NCBI RefSeq assembly: GCF_000577275.2
Contig: NZ_HG916852.1
Span: forward strand, 437,001-501,000
Source: Rhizobium favelukesii
GTDB lineage: Bacteria > Pseudomonadota > Alphaproteobacteria > Rhizobiales > Rhizobiaceae
DNA length: 64,000 nt
Direction: 5' to 3'
In this document: positions 37,032 to 46,112 of the stretch, piece by piece
How the letters are laid out: each line of letters starts with the position of its first letter
Position numbering within the stretch: the first letter of the stretch is position 1
The notes under the pieces: generated by a model
The model's input: only the letters and a program-made list of their open reading frames with translations
Database searches by the model: none
Told to the model about the DNA's origin: nothing
Translations under genes and position numbers: made by a program

Positions 37032-38116
37032 TTCGGCACCCAGCGGGAGAAGAGGGAGGTGGAGAGTGCGCGTCCCGGCGCTTTGCCGTCCAGTCCGGCC
37101 TCGCGAATGACGAGCTCGCCGGATTCGACGGCCCCGCCGGCGCCGCGCATCGTCTCGCGCATCAGTTCATGGATCGAATAGAAGCTGGCCCGGATCGAAT
37201 AGGCCGTGAGCACCAGCCCAACCGCCTTCGGAGACAGGATCTCGCGGCAGATATCGAGCATCAGCGGCAGATGCTCGAAGAGATGCCAAACCTCGCCATT
37301 CGGTCCGCGGCCGAATTTCGGCGGGTCGGTGAGGATGATGTCGTAGCTGTTGCCACGGCGTTCCTCGCGCAGGATGAACTTCATCGCGTCCTCGCAGATC
37401 CAGCGGATCGGCGCCTTCTCCAGCCGGCTCAGCGCCTGGTTTTCGCGCGCCCAACCGATTGCCTTCTTGGAAGCGTCCACATGCGTGACCTCCGCGCCGG
37501 CGGCTGCCGCAACCAGGGAGGCGACACCGGTGTAGCCGAAGAGGTTCAGCACCTTCAGCGGCCGCCCGGCGGCCTCGACCTGCTGCTTCATCCAGGTCCA
37601 GTGGACGATCTGCTCGGGAAAGACGCCGACGTGGCGGAAAGACGTGAAGCGGCCGTAGAAATCCACACCGAGCAGATTGAGCGGCCAGGTCTCGCCGAGC
37701 GCTTCCTTGGGAAAGCGCCAGCGCCCTGTGCCTTCCTCGTCGGTATCGCCGGTGAAGACGGCATCGACCTTTTCCCAGACCTGCTTTGGCAACGATGGCT
37801 GCCACAGCGCCTGGCCTTCCGGGCGCACGATCCGGTAGGGCCCGTATTGCTCCAGCTTTTCGCCGTTGCCGCTGTCGATCAGATGGAAGTCGCCTGCGCC
37901 AAGGGATTCGAGGATGACGGGCACGCGTTCGGCCGGACGCTCGCCCGTACGCGCCATCAGGGGCCGGTCGATGGCGCCAGGCACGGAGGCCGGTTCGCGC
38001 ACCTTCTCAAGGCCCGGCGCTGGCTTCGCCGGGCGTGTGCCTCGATCGTCGGCGCGGCGTCCGCCGGAGGGGCCGGCGGCGGATTTCAGGCCCGGCCGGC
38101 GTTCTTTCTGTCTCAC
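37028..38116 (-). CDS. Class I SAM-dependent methyltransferase, RlmI/RlmK-like
   Basis: 362 residues from the GTG at 38116, or 381 from a GTG at 38173; GGAAG sits 5 bases before the former, which is preferred. The first 55 residues are basic and probably disordered. The Rossmann methyltransferase has VLNLFGYTGVASLVAAAAGAEVTHVDAS (motif I and II) and IILTDPPKFGRG (motif IV, DPPK/R), the signature of 23S rRNA m5C or m2G methyltransferases of the RlmI type. No PUA domain is seen. Its end overlaps the SpoU gene start by 4 bases. Confidence 0.82.
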   Translation of the reverse strand: MRQKERRPGLKSAAGPSGGRRADDRGTRPAKPAPGLEKVREPASVPGAIDRPLMARTGERPAERVPVILESLGAGDFHLIDSGNGEKLEQYGPYRIVRPEGQALWQPSLPKQVWEKVDAVFTGDTDEEGTGRWRFPKEALGETWPLNLLGVDFYGRFTSFRHVGVFPEQIVHWTWMKQQVEAAGRPLKVLNLFGYTGVASLVAAAAGAEVTHVDASKKAIGWARENQALSRLEKAPIRWICEDAMKFILREERRGNSYDIILTDPPKFGRGPNGEVWHLFEHLPLMLDICREILSPKAVGLVLTAYSIRASFYSIHELMRETMRGAGGAVESGELVIREAGLDGKAPGRALSTSLFSRWVPK

Positions 38117-38233
38117 GTGATCTTCCGCGTGCTTCAATTTTATAGAGCTCGTGCAAATAGCATTCCGTTTCACCTTGGCAAAGCGCTTTCCGGCTGTGAT
38201 AAATTGAGGCAGGTCGAAATGGGAGGATTTCGG

Positions 38234-38686
38234 ATGGACTTGACCGGCGAAGAACGGATTACCGCTCCTCGGGATGTCGTATGGGCAGCGCTCAACGACC
38301 CTGAGGTATTGAAGCAGTGCATTCCGGGCTGTCAGAGCCTGGAGATGAAATCTCCGACCGAGCTGGCAGCGGTGGTGAAGGTCAAAATCGGTCCGGTTTC
38401 TGCAACGTTCAACGGCGAGGTCTTGTTATCCAACATCAAGGCGCCCGAAAGCTATACGATCTCGGGCGAGGGCAAGGGCGGTATTGCCGGTTTCGCCAAG
38501 GGGGGCGCCGATGTGGTGCTGAAGGACGACGGCGGCGAAACGGTCCTGCAATATGCGGCAAAAGCCCAGGTTGGTGGCAAGATCGCGCAGCTCGGTGCGC
38601 GATTGATCGACTCGACGTCCACGAAGCTGGCGCAGCAGTTCTTTTCCAGTTTCAACGCTGCTGTCAGTGCCAAGGCCGCAGAATAA
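38234..38686 (+). CDS. CoxG-like SRPBCC-domain protein
   Basis: 150 residues. MDLTGEERITAPRDVVWAALNDPEVLKQCIPGCQSLE and the later GPVSATFNGEV are the start of the CO-dehydrogenase subunit G (CoxG) family, a START-like fold. In aerobic CO oxidisers CoxG aids membrane anchoring; stand-alone copies like this, without coxMSL nearby, have unknown function. ATG 38234 with GGGAGG ten bases upstream is preferred over an in-frame ATG five codons earlier. The next gene begins 9 bases downstream. Confidence 0.85.
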   Translation: MDLTGEERITAPRDVVWAALNDPEVLKQCIPGCQSLEMKSPTELAAVVKVKIGPVSATFNGEVLLSNIKAPESYTISGEGKGGIAGFAKGGADVVLKDDGGETVLQYAAKAQVGGKIAQLGARLIDSTSTKLAQQFFSSFNAAVSAKAAE

Positions 38687-38695
38687 GGGTCCGAA

Positions 38696-39169
38696 TTGAC
38701 AGATTTCTCCGTCCAGACGAAGCCACAATCCGTAAAGTGGACGATCAGATCGCCACGTCAGTCGGATTTGGAGCGGCTTGCCGACATATATCTGGCTGTC
38801 CGCCGCGAGACGTTCGTGTGGGTTGATCCCGCCAGCTTCCGCCACGAGGACTTCAAAGCCCACACGCAGGGCGAACATCTGTGGCTCGCAGAGGCACCGA
38901 ACGGCGAGGCCGCGGGTTTCATGACACTGTGGGCGCCGGACGATTTCATTCACATGCTTTATGTCAGCAAATTCTGGCGAGGGCAGGGGATCGGCGCTGC
39001 CCTGCTTGCGGCGCTGCCGGATTGGCCACATAAAAAGTATCGGCTGAAATGCCTGGTCAAGAACGATCGCGCGAACGCCTTTTATCGCTCCAAGGGGTTC
39101 ATCGTCACGGGATCGGGCACGTCAGCGGAGGGCGACTATGAAGAGATGAGTTTCTATCCGGCCGTCTAG
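38696..39169 (+). CDS. GNAT-family N-acetyltransferase
   Basis: 157 residues. The acetyl-CoA loop is seen in LYVSKFWRGQGIGAALLAAL and the C-terminal strand-helix in CLVKNDRANAFYRSKGFIVTG. No good ATG precedes the domain; TTG 38696 with AAGGG six bases upstream is taken as start. The substrate is unknown. Probably cotranscribed with the CoxG-like gene. Confidence 0.8.
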   Translation: MTDFSVQTKPQSVKWTIRSPRQSDLERLADIYLAVRRETFVWVDPASFRHEDFKAHTQGEHLWLAEAPNGEAAGFMTLWAPDDFIHMLYVSKFWRGQGIGAALLAALPDWPHKKYRLKCLVKNDRANAFYRSKGFIVTGSGTSAEGDYEEMSFYPAV

Positions 39170-39191
39170 CACCGTTCTTCGCTTGGCAGGC

Positions 39192-40097
39192 CTATTGCAG
39201 TTGCGGCTTCCTCAGAAAAGCGTTGCGATCGGCGGACCTGATGCGCAGCCACGCCTCACGGCCGTCGCGCAGCACCCGCATCGGGATTTCCGCGCCGGCC
39301 GGGCCGCTGCTCCAGACCTTGCGGTAGAAATCGGCAAGTCCATCGACTTCGCCATCGCGGATCTCGGAAATGATGTCGCCTCGCCGCAAGCCGGCCTGAG
39401 CCGCCGGGCTTCCGTCAGCCACGCTCATCACAACCACATCGCCGTTGCTCTCTGCGGAAAAGGCTCCGAGCCACGGTCGCGGCGGCTTATTGACGCGGCC
39501 GCGTGTCATGAGGTCATCGAGAATTGGCGGAAGCAGGTTGATCGGCACGATCATGTTGATATCGGCAATCTCGTCGTTCTGGCTCATCTGCAGGCGCAGT
39601 GAACCGATCCCGAGCAGCTTGCCTTCGGCATCAATGAGTGCGGCGCCGCCCCAGGACGGATGGGCGGGTGTGGTAAAGATCGCCTCATCGAGCAGATATT
39701 CCCAATAGCCGGCGAACTCCTGCTTTGCCACGATCCTGGCTTCCACGAACTGGCCGATGCCATCCGCCAGCACGACAGGGTCGCCGAGGCTGGCTCCGGC
39801 GCCATCACCGAATTCCAATGCCGGCAGGCCGATATCCCCCAGCGCCTGAAGCAGGCCGAACCCGGTCTCCTGATCATAGGCGAGCGGATGGGCTGCGATG
39901 ACGCGCCCGTCAAGCGTGGTCAGCCAAACTTCCTCGGCCTCGGTGATCAGGTAGCCGATGGTGAGGACCAGTCCGGATGGCTTGATGACGACGCCGCTGC
40001 CTTCCCGGCGGGTACCGAGCGTGCCTGCTGTAAAGGCATCTTCCGGAATTGAGGAGCGAACGGCCACGACTGACCGCAGGATTTCGTCGATATTCAT
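39192..40097 (-). CDS. DegP/S1C-like protein with PDZ domain and degenerate catalytic triad
   Basis: 301 residues. The trypsin-like fold of HtrA proteases is recognisable (GSGVVIKPSGLVLT, GDIGLPALEFGDGAGASLGDPV, GKLLGIGSL) and is followed by one PDZ domain (about 207-290, with VADGSPAAQAGLRRGDII). Each triad position is changed: the His of TNNHVI is Tyr49 (TIGYLI), the Asp of DPxTDLAVL is Gly79 (DQETGFGLL), and the Ser of NPGNSGGAL is lost (HPSWGGAAL, about Gly150). No signal peptide or membrane segment is seen, so it is probably cytoplasmic. A scaffold or peptide-binding role is the likely alternative to proteolysis. Confidence 0.8.
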   Translation of the reverse strand: MNIDEILRSVVAVRSSIPEDAFTAGTLGTRREGSGVVIKPSGLVLTIGYLITEAEEVWLTTLDGRVIAAHPLAYDQETGFGLLQALGDIGLPALEFGDGAGASLGDPVVLADGIGQFVEARIVAKQEFAGYWEYLLDEAIFTTPAHPSWGGAALIDAEGKLLGIGSLRLQMSQNDEIADINMIVPINLLPPILDDLMTRGRVNKPPRPWLGAFSAESNGDVVVMSVADGSPAAQAGLRRGDIISEIRDGEVDGLADFYRKVWSSGPAGAEIPMRVLRDGREAWLRIRSADRNAFLRKPQLQ

Positions 40098-40286
40098 GGT
40101 CTCATCCTCGCAAGGCGCGGGCGTGTGTCGCGAAACGACTGTGCCTAGCAGATGTGCAGTGGGTTCTATTTTATATAGCTATGAAGCTGGGTCTATGGCT
40201 GCAAGTGCTTGCTCGGCCTTATTTCAGCCTGCGCGCCACGCTCCGGTTTGTCGACCCGCTCTAACCTTTAGGCCCTGGCGAGCGCG

Positions 40287-40619
40287 TCACCTCGACGGCA
40301 GTTGCCCCGCAATTTCCTCGGCTCGGGTCTTGTGGCGGTCCGCCTCGGTCTGCCAGTGAACGGCTTCCTTGGCTTCGGTTCGCGCGCGCTTGCGGTATTT
40401 GCCCTGGGTGAGCCAGGTCGCAGCAGAGCCGACCAAAATGCCGATGATCAGCGTTATGAAAATGAACACGAAGAACGGCGCCGACAGGGAAAGGACCTGG
40501 TCATCCGGCCGGAACGGATTGAAGGCGAGCGTCACGATCTGCCTGTTGGCGACGCAGAAGATGATCAAGATGATTCCAAGTGGCAGAAAAATCAAAAGGT
40601 TGGTGATCTTCTTCGCCAT
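40287..40619 (-). CDS. LapA-domain (DUF1049) membrane protein
   Basis: 110 residues with two membrane helices (LLIFLPLGIILIIFCVANRQ and FFVFIFITLIIGILVGSAATW) separated by the short NRQIVTLAFNPF loop typical of LapA/YciS domains, then a charged cytoplasmic helix. E. coli LapA takes part in LPS assembly control; whether this one does is unknown. ATG 40619 follows a GGAGG site. It lies downstream of ihfB on the same strand, an arrangement also common in gammaproteobacteria. Confidence 0.82.
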   Translation of the reverse strand: MAKKITNLLIFLPLGIILIIFCVANRQIVTLAFNPFRPDDQVLSLSAPFFVFIFITLIIGILVGSAATWLTQGKYRKRARTEAKEAVHWQTEADRHKTRAEEIAGQLPSR

Positions 40620-40737
40620 GCTCGGCCTCCGTATTTCATCGCGCGCCATCGTCGACGCGGCGCTTTGATCTGGTCAGCAGGATAGTGGGCCGAGAGCCAA
40701 GTTCAAGTGCGGGCTTGCCGCAGGCTGCCATGCAGGA

Positions 40738-41037
40738 TCAATCCTCTTCGTCGGCCTGTCCCGGGTTGAGGCGCTCGCGCAGTTCCTTGCCGGTCTTGAA
40801 GAAGGGAACCCACTTCTCCTCGACGAAAACGGTATCGCCGGTACGTGGGTTGCGGCCTGAGCGGGACGGGCGGTTCTTTACAGAGAACGCACCGAATCCG
40901 CGCAGCTCGACGCGGTTGCCCGCCGCAAGCGCGTCGGTGATCTCGTCGAGCACCGCGTTGACGATATTCTCGACGTCGCGATGGTAAAGATGCGGGTTGC
41001 GGGCTGCAACTATCTGCACCAGTTCGGACTTGATCAC
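40738..41037 (-). CDS. ihfB: Integration host factor beta subunit
   Basis: 99 residues. A DNA-bending HU/IHF-fold protein: [17 protein letters not shown], the arm motif region [12 protein letters not shown] and [13 protein letters not shown]. The beta-type start and sequence ([18 protein letters not shown]) favour IhfB over HU. The start is GTG 41037 with a strong AAGGGGG site. IHF commonly assists RpoN-dependent promoters; rpoN lies 3.5 kb away. Confidence 0.93.
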   Translation of the reverse strand: MIKSELVQIVAARNPHLYHRDVENIVNAVLDEITDALAAGNRVELRGFGAFSVKNRPSRSGRNPRTGDTVFVEEKWVPFFKTGKELRERLNPGQADEED

Positions 41038-41066
41038 TTTCGCCCCCTTAAATTATTGATTTCTTA

Positions 41067-42017
41067 TCAGTCATGGCCAACCTGCCAAACTGAAAGGAGC
41101 CCGTCAAGGAGCAACTTTTGCGGCAGGATTCCACCGAGATCGCGAGCCTTGGCAAGATCGTCGTAGCCAAGCAGCGTCAGGATCTGAGACGCGCTGTCTG
41201 CGAGCAGGAATGACGTGCTGCTCTTCTTGTCCCAATCGACCTCAGGCAAGCTCTTGCTGACCTTGCGTGTCTCAAGGTAGGCCCTGATATCGTCATCCCC
41301 GCCGATCTGGTCGATCAGCTTGATCTTGAGTGCCTGGCGGCCCGTGAAAATGGTGCCATCGGCAAGCTTCTGCACTTCCTCGCGCGGCAGCTTGCGGCGT
41401 TCGGCGACCAGATCGACGAACCAGCCATAGCTGTCAACAATCATATTGTTGATCATGGCCTTGGCCTCTTCGCTCGCTGGATGGAATGGCGAGGGCTCGG
41501 CCTTCAACGGTGAGGATTTGATCTCCTCGAGTGAAACGCCGATCTTGTCGAGCAGCGGCTTGACCTGCGGATATTGGAAGATCACCCCGATCGAGCCGGT
41601 GATCGAGCTGTCTCCGGCAATAATCATGTCGCCGGCGGTCGCGATCATGTAGCCGGCGGAAGCAGCCAGCGTGCGCACGTCGGATACAACAGGCTTCTTG
41701 GCGGCAATGGCGCGGATCGCCTTGAAGACCCTCTCGCCGCCATAGGTCGTGCCGCCGGGCGAGGAAATGGAGACGACGACGGCCTTCACCGCGTCGTTCT
41801 TTTCAATCTTTTTCAGCCGCTCCAGCAGCTCGTCATCATCGGTGATCAGCCCGGAAATGGTCACATGGGCGACGTGCGGCCGGCTGGTTGCGATGTCGCC
41901 AAGGAATACCCGGTAAGCAGCGAAACCCAATACCACAAGCAGCAATACCGCGACGACGCGCCAGAAACCGACGTTGCGGCGAAGCCTGCGGCGATCCGCG
42001 ATCATCGAACTGTCCAT
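41067..42017 (-). CDS. sppA: Signal peptide peptidase SppA (short form)
   Basis: 316 residues, the single-domain SppA length. One N-terminal membrane anchor (VVAVLLLVVLGFAAYRVFLG) precedes the S49 protease domain. The catalytic Ser lies in TLAASAGYMIA and the Lys in IKSSPLKAEPSPF. It degrades cleaved signal peptides at the inner membrane. GGAGG precedes ATG 42017. ihfB follows 29 bases downstream on the same strand. Confidence 0.93.
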   Translation of the reverse strand: MDSSMIADRRRLRRNVGFWRVVAVLLLVVLGFAAYRVFLGDIATSRPHVAHVTISGLITDDDELLERLKKIEKNDAVKAVVVSISSPGGTTYGGERVFKAIRAIAAKKPVVSDVRTLAASAGYMIATAGDMIIAGDSSITGSIGVIFQYPQVKPLLDKIGVSLEEIKSSPLKAEPSPFHPASEEAKAMINNMIVDSYGWFVDLVAERRKLPREEVQKLADGTIFTGRQALKIKLIDQIGGDDDIRAYLETRKVSKSLPEVDWDKKSSTSFLLADSASQILTLLGYDDLAKARDLGGILPQKLLLDGLLSVWQVGHD

Positions 42018-42171
42018 TCATTCCTCCAGGGGGTGGCGAGCCGCGCGATCCCGTAAATCTAGGGCTCCTGCGCCGTTCGGACACATCGATTTACCACGCG
42101 TCGGCGCCTTTGTTGCTTGTTGCAGAAAAAAATCCATATTGGCAAGTCAGTGTAATAATGCGAAACGAACT

Positions 42172-42212
42172 GTGATCGGGCGCGGCAATGCCTATATACG
42201 CTGCCCGATCAC
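42172..42212 (+). promoter_or_regulatory. 10-bp inverted repeat around a -10-like element upstream of lptC
   Basis: GTGATCGGGC (42172-42181) and GCCCGATCAC (42203-42212) are perfect inverted arms with 21 bases between them. The spacer contains CTATAT (42192-42197), a good alphaproteobacterial -10. The right arm ends 17 bases before the preferred lptC start. It could be an operator around the lptC promoter or an RNA hairpin. Confidence 0.55.
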
Positions 42213-42229
42213 CGACGCGGACCAGGTTT

Positions 42230-42895
42230 ATGCTCAATACATTGAACTCCAGCGGAAGGGCTGACTACGTGAGGCCGCAGCGAAGCGCCTATGGCGCTGC
42301 GCGCTTCCATTCCGCACGTGTACGCCGCCTGAAGATCATACTTCCGATCGCAGCCGTTGCGGTGTCGCTGGTCTTCATTGGTGTTTCCGTAATTCGCACC
42401 TACCTGCCGGAGAACATCAAGATCGAGGGTGCCAAGATCGAGAACGGCAAGGTGGTGATGGAGAAACCCGCGATCTCGGGCCGCAATTCGGATGGGATCA
42501 ACTATTCGATGCTGGCCGAGCGGGCGCTTCAGGATATCAAGAATCCCAACCTGATGACGCTTGAGAAGATCAAGGCTGCAGTGCCGATGAAGGATGATCT
42601 GATCGCCCGCGTCGAAGCGACGGCTGCAGACTACGACCGTGCGACCGACAATCTCGATGTCAAATCCCCCTTTGTCATCCTTTTGAGCAACGGGCTGACG
42701 GCCAACTTCCAGAGCGCCAAGGTCGACATCAAAGGCGGGAAGCTCACGAGCGAGGATCCCGTAAGTATTCAGAAAGATACCGCTTCTATTGTTGCGCAGT
42801 CGATCAAGATGACGGATAAGGGGCGGACGATCACATTCGAGGGGAATGTACGCATGAATGTCGATCCCTCCACTATTCACAAACAGGGCACTTAA
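42230..42895 (+). CDS. lptC: LPS export system protein LptC
   Basis: 221 residues. One membrane helix (about 35-57, IILPIAAVAVSLVFIGVSVI) anchors a periplasmic LptC/YrbK beta-jellyroll domain (DNLDVKSPFVILLSNGLTANFQSAKVDIKGGKLTSEDPV). LptC receives LPS from LptBFG and hands it to LptA. ATG 42230 is chosen; an ATG at 42188 lies inside the upstream inverted repeat. lptA starts 13 bases downstream. Confidence 0.88.
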   Translation: MLNTLNSSGRADYVRPQRSAYGAARFHSARVRRLKIILPIAAVAVSLVFIGVSVIRTYLPENIKIEGAKIENGKVVMEKPAISGRNSDGINYSMLAERALQDIKNPNLMTLEKIKAAVPMKDDLIARVEATAADYDRATDNLDVKSPFVILLSNGLTANFQSAKVDIKGGKLTSEDPVSIQKDTASIVAQSIKMTDKGRTITFEGNVRMNVDPSTIHKQGT

Positions 42896-42908
42896 CAGCC
42901 GGGTCACC

Positions 42909-43517
42909 ATGACAAACGATTGTCGCATTTCTACCCGCAAGGCGGGAGCAGTATTCCTCAACGGCGCGGTGGCGCTGCTGCTGTTGGCCGGAGGCGCATT
43001 GGCGCAGGCAACGACCAGCCAGATGGACGGCCTGAAGCTGAACAGGGACGAGCCGATCCAGATCGAGAGCGACAAGCTGGAGATCCACGATCAGGAACAC
43101 ACGGCCGATTTCACGGGCAATGTGAAAGTGGTGCAGGGCAAGACGACGCTGCAGGCCGGACATATGACGGTCTACTACAAGCCGAAGGGCGGCGACGCGA
43201 ATGCGGCCCCGGCAGCCGGCGCCAAGGACGCTTCAGCGTCGATTTCATCGGGCAACACTGATATCGATCACATCATCGTGACGGACAAGGTGTTCCTGAA
43301 CTCGGGCACGCAGACAGCCACCGCCGATAACGGCTCTTTCGACATGACCAAGCAGCTTTTCATCCTCAAGGGCGAAAAGGTTGTCCTTACCGATGGACCG
43401 AACGTCTTTACTGGTTGCCAGCTGACGGTGCACATGGAGACGGGACAGGCACAGCTGGATAGCTGCGGGGGGCGCGTCCAGATCCAGCTTGATCCGAAGT
43501 CACAGAAACAGAACTGA
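42909..43517 (+). CDS. lptA: LPS transport periplasmic protein LptA
   Basis: 202 residues. A signal peptide ends near GGALA-QA, then the OstA/LptA domain: IQIESDKLEIHDQEHTADFTGNVKVVQGKTTLQAGHMTVYY, a repeated beta pattern. An alanine-rich insertion (NAAPAAGAKDASASISSG) interrupts it, as in other rhizobia. LptA forms the periplasmic bridge for LPS. ATG 42909 is 13 bases after lptC; a longer frame overlapping lptC is rejected. Confidence 0.9.
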   Translation: MTNDCRISTRKAGAVFLNGAVALLLLAGGALAQATTSQMDGLKLNRDEPIQIESDKLEIHDQEHTADFTGNVKVVQGKTTLQAGHMTVYYKPKGGDANAAPAAGAKDASASISSGNTDIDHIIVTDKVFLNSGTQTATADNGSFDMTKQLFILKGEKVVLTDGPNVFTGCQLTVHMETGQAQLDSCGGRVQIQLDPKSQKQN

Positions 43518-43532
43518 CCCCGGCCTTACCAC

Positions 43533-44342
43533 GTGAAGTTATTCTCGCTATCGACCATGTCCGGCAGGTCCGGCCCCCAAGCGGCTGCTGAGACCCCGGC
43601 CGGTGACAAAAGCCGTTACCAGGGCACGCTGATTGCGCGCGGTCTGACCAAGACCTATAGCACCCGGCGTGTCGTGAACGGCGTGTCGCTGGTCGTTCGA
43701 CGCGGCGAGGCCGTTGGCCTGCTGGGTCCGAACGGCGCCGGCAAGACGACCTGCTTCTATATGATCACCGGGCTTGTGCCCGTTGACGAGGGTACGATCG
43801 AGATCGACGGCAATGACGTTACGACGATGCCGATGTATCGCCGTTCGCGACTGGGCGTTGGCTACCTGCCTCAGGAAGCCTCGATCTTCCGCGGTCTGAC
43901 TGTTGAAGAAAACATTCGCGCGGTTCTGGAAGTGCATATCAACAACAGGGCTGCGCGCGAGAAGAAGCTCGATGAACTGCTCGACGAGTTTCACATTCGC
44001 AAGCTGCGCAAGAGCGCGGCCGTGTCGCTTTCCGGTGGTGAGCGTCGCCGCCTCGAAATCGCCCGCGCACTGGCGACCGATCCTACCTTCATGCTCCTCG
44101 ACGAGCCGTTTGCGGGCGTCGATCCGATCTCTGTCGCTGACATCCAGCATCTCGTTCATCATCTGACGGCGCGCGGCATCGGCGTGCTGATCACCGACCA
44201 CAATGTGCGCGAGACGCTGGGGCTGATCGACCGCGCCTATATCATCCATGCTGGCGAAGTCCTGACGCATGGTCGTGCCAACGACATCGTCAACAATCCG
44301 GAAGTGCGCCGCCTCTACCTGGGCGACAATTTCAGTCTTTGA
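43533..44342 (+). CDS. lptB: LPS export ABC transporter ATP-binding protein LptB
   Basis: 269 residues. Walker A GLLGPNGAGKTT, Q-loop YLPQEASIFRGL, signature SLSGGERRRLEIARAL, Walker B FMLLDEPFAGVDP and H-loop ITDHNVRETL are all intact, and the sequence is clearly of the LptB type (EEASIFRxLTVEENI pattern). The GTG at 43533 gives an extra 34-residue N-terminal tail before the domain; ATG 43557 is an alternative start. The permeases LptF and LptG are not in the window. Followed by rpoN as in most proteobacteria. Confidence 0.95.
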   Translation: MKLFSLSTMSGRSGPQAAAETPAGDKSRYQGTLIARGLTKTYSTRRVVNGVSLVVRRGEAVGLLGPNGAGKTTCFYMITGLVPVDEGTIEIDGNDVTTMPMYRRSRLGVGYLPQEASIFRGLTVEENIRAVLEVHINNRAAREKKLDELLDEFHIRKLRKSAAVSLSGGERRRLEIARALATDPTFMLLDEPFAGVDPISVADIQHLVHHLTARGIGVLITDHNVRETLGLIDRAYIIHAGEVLTHGRANDIVNNPEVRRLYLGDNFSL

Positions 44343-44498
44343 CGCGCTCCGGCGCCGCGGAAATTCACCTTCTGTGACAGTTCCGCTTGACCAAATAGAA
44401 TAAAAAAGCAATTTTTGGGCCAACTTGGATTTCCGTGGCCTGAGCCCGTGACAGGACGCGGTTTCCCGGAGGAGACGAACGGGAGTTTAGCGTCCGCT

Positions 44499-46058
44499 AT
44501 GGCACTGTCGGCCAATCTTTTCCTGCGCCAGAACCAGTCGCTGGTGATGACACCGCAACTGATGCAGTCCATTCAGTTGCTGCAAATGACGCATTTCGAG
44601 CTGACGCAGTTCATTGCCCAGGAAGTCGAAAAGAACCCACTATTGGAACTTCCGTCAAATGAAGCGGACGCAATCACCGAGCGCGGAGGCGCGGAGGATG
44701 AGGCCTACGCACCGCAGGTGGAAGAACCCGGCGATGGCGGCTACGACAGCCGAACCGAGGTTTTGTCGGGCGACTGGTACGAGAGTGGCAACACCGGCGG
44801 TGCAAGCCGCCTCAGCGACGAACTCGATGCCAACTATGCCAACGTCTTTCCCGATGACGGCGTCCCGCAGCGCGCCGACGCTCCAGAGCTGATCAGCCAG
44901 TGGAAGTCGATGCCCGGCAACGGCGAAGGGGCAGAAAGCTACGATCTCGATGATTTCGTTGCCGGTCAGATCTCGCTACGCGATCACCTTGCCCAGCAAT
45001 TGCCCTTTATCTTGCCCGACATGTCCGATCGCCTGATCGCCCAGTACCTCGTCGATCAGCTGGACGAGGCAGGCTATCTCCAGGGCGATGCGACGGAAGC
45101 TGCCGATAGGCTGGGCGCGAGCGTCGACGATGTCGAGCGCGTGATCGCCGCCTTGCAGACGCTCGATCCGCCCGGCGTTTTCGCACGCAACCTGGCCGAA
45201 TGCCTGGCGATCCAGCTTCGGCAGAAGGACCGCTTTGACCCCGCCATGCAGGCGCTGGTCTGCAATCTCGAGCTTTTGGGGCGGCGCGACTTCGCCACGC
45301 TGAAGCGGCTTTGTGGCGTGGACGAAGAAGATCTGCTCGATATGTTGGGCGAGATCCGCCAGCTCAATCCGAAGCCGGGCGCGGGCTTCGAAGCCGGAAT
45401 GTCGGAGGCGATCATGCCCGACGTCGTCGTGCGCGCAGGCTCCGACGGCGGCTGGTTGGTCGAGCTTAATCCCGACACGCTGCCGCGCGTTCTGGTCAAT
45501 CAAGCGTATTTTTCCAAAGTCACGAAGAGTGGTGACGATTACGCCTTTCTGTCGGAATGTCTGCAGACCGCCAACTGGCTGACCCGGAGCCTCGATCAGC
45601 GTGCCAAGACGATCATGAAGGTCGCAAGCGAGATCGTTCGGCAGCAGGATGCCTTCCTGATGGACGGTGTCGATCACCTGCGACCGCTCAACCTTAAGAC
45701 GGTGGCCGACGCCATCAAGATGCACGAATCCACCGTTAGCCGCGTGACGTCGAACAAGTATATGCTGACGCCGCGGGGTCTCTTCGAGCTCAAATATTTC
45801 TTCAGCGTCTCCATCAGTGCTGTCGAAGGCGGCGACAGCCATTCGGCCGAGGCTGTGCGCCATAAGATTCGCGCCCTTATCATGCAGGAAAGCCCGGATG
45901 CCGTGCTTTCCGATGACGATATAGTGGATATCCTGAGGAAGGGCGGCGTCGATCTTGCCCGCCGTACGGTCGCGAAGTACCGTGAGGCAATGAATATCGC
46001 TTCGTCCGTCCAGCGCAGGCGGGAGAAACGGGCCTTGGCCAAGGTCGCGGGCTTTTGA
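44499..46058 (+). CDS. rpoN: RNA polymerase sigma-54 factor
   Basis: 519 residues. The activator-interacting N-terminus MALSANLFLRQNQSLVMTPQLMQSIQLLQMTHFEL, an acidic linker, the core-binding region, the helix-turn-helix and the RpoN box near the end (ARRTVAKYRE) are complete. RpoN drives nitrogen fixation, nitrogen assimilation and dicarboxylate transport genes in rhizobia. ATG 44499 matches the family start; 28 in-frame codons upstream are spurious. Confidence 0.97.
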   Translation: MALSANLFLRQNQSLVMTPQLMQSIQLLQMTHFELTQFIAQEVEKNPLLELPSNEADAITERGGAEDEAYAPQVEEPGDGGYDSRTEVLSGDWYESGNTGGASRLSDELDANYANVFPDDGVPQRADAPELISQWKSMPGNGEGAESYDLDDFVAGQISLRDHLAQQLPFILPDMSDRLIAQYLVDQLDEAGYLQGDATEAADRLGASVDDVERVIAALQTLDPPGVFARNLAECLAIQLRQKDRFDPAMQALVCNLELLGRRDFATLKRLCGVDEEDLLDMLGEIRQLNPKPGAGFEAGMSEAIMPDVVVRAGSDGGWLVELNPDTLPRVLVNQAYFSKVTKSGDDYAFLSECLQTANWLTRSLDQRAKTIMKVASEIVRQQDAFLMDGVDHLRPLNLKTVADAIKMHESTVSRVTSNKYMLTPRGLFELKYFFSVSISAVEGGDSHSAEAVRHKIRALIMQESPDAVLSDDDIVDILRKGGVDLARRTVAKYREAMNIASSVQRRREKRALAKVAGF

Positions 46059-46112
46059 TTGTCGGGTGCGGCGACCAATGCGTGTATTTCCGAGTTCTAA
46101 TGAATGTGTCTG

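Noticed and set aside
44343..44498. Sigma-54 (TGGC-N-TTGC) promoter for rpoN autoregulation
   Set aside because: No properly spaced GG/GC dinucleotide pair with matching flanks in the lptB-rpoN gap.
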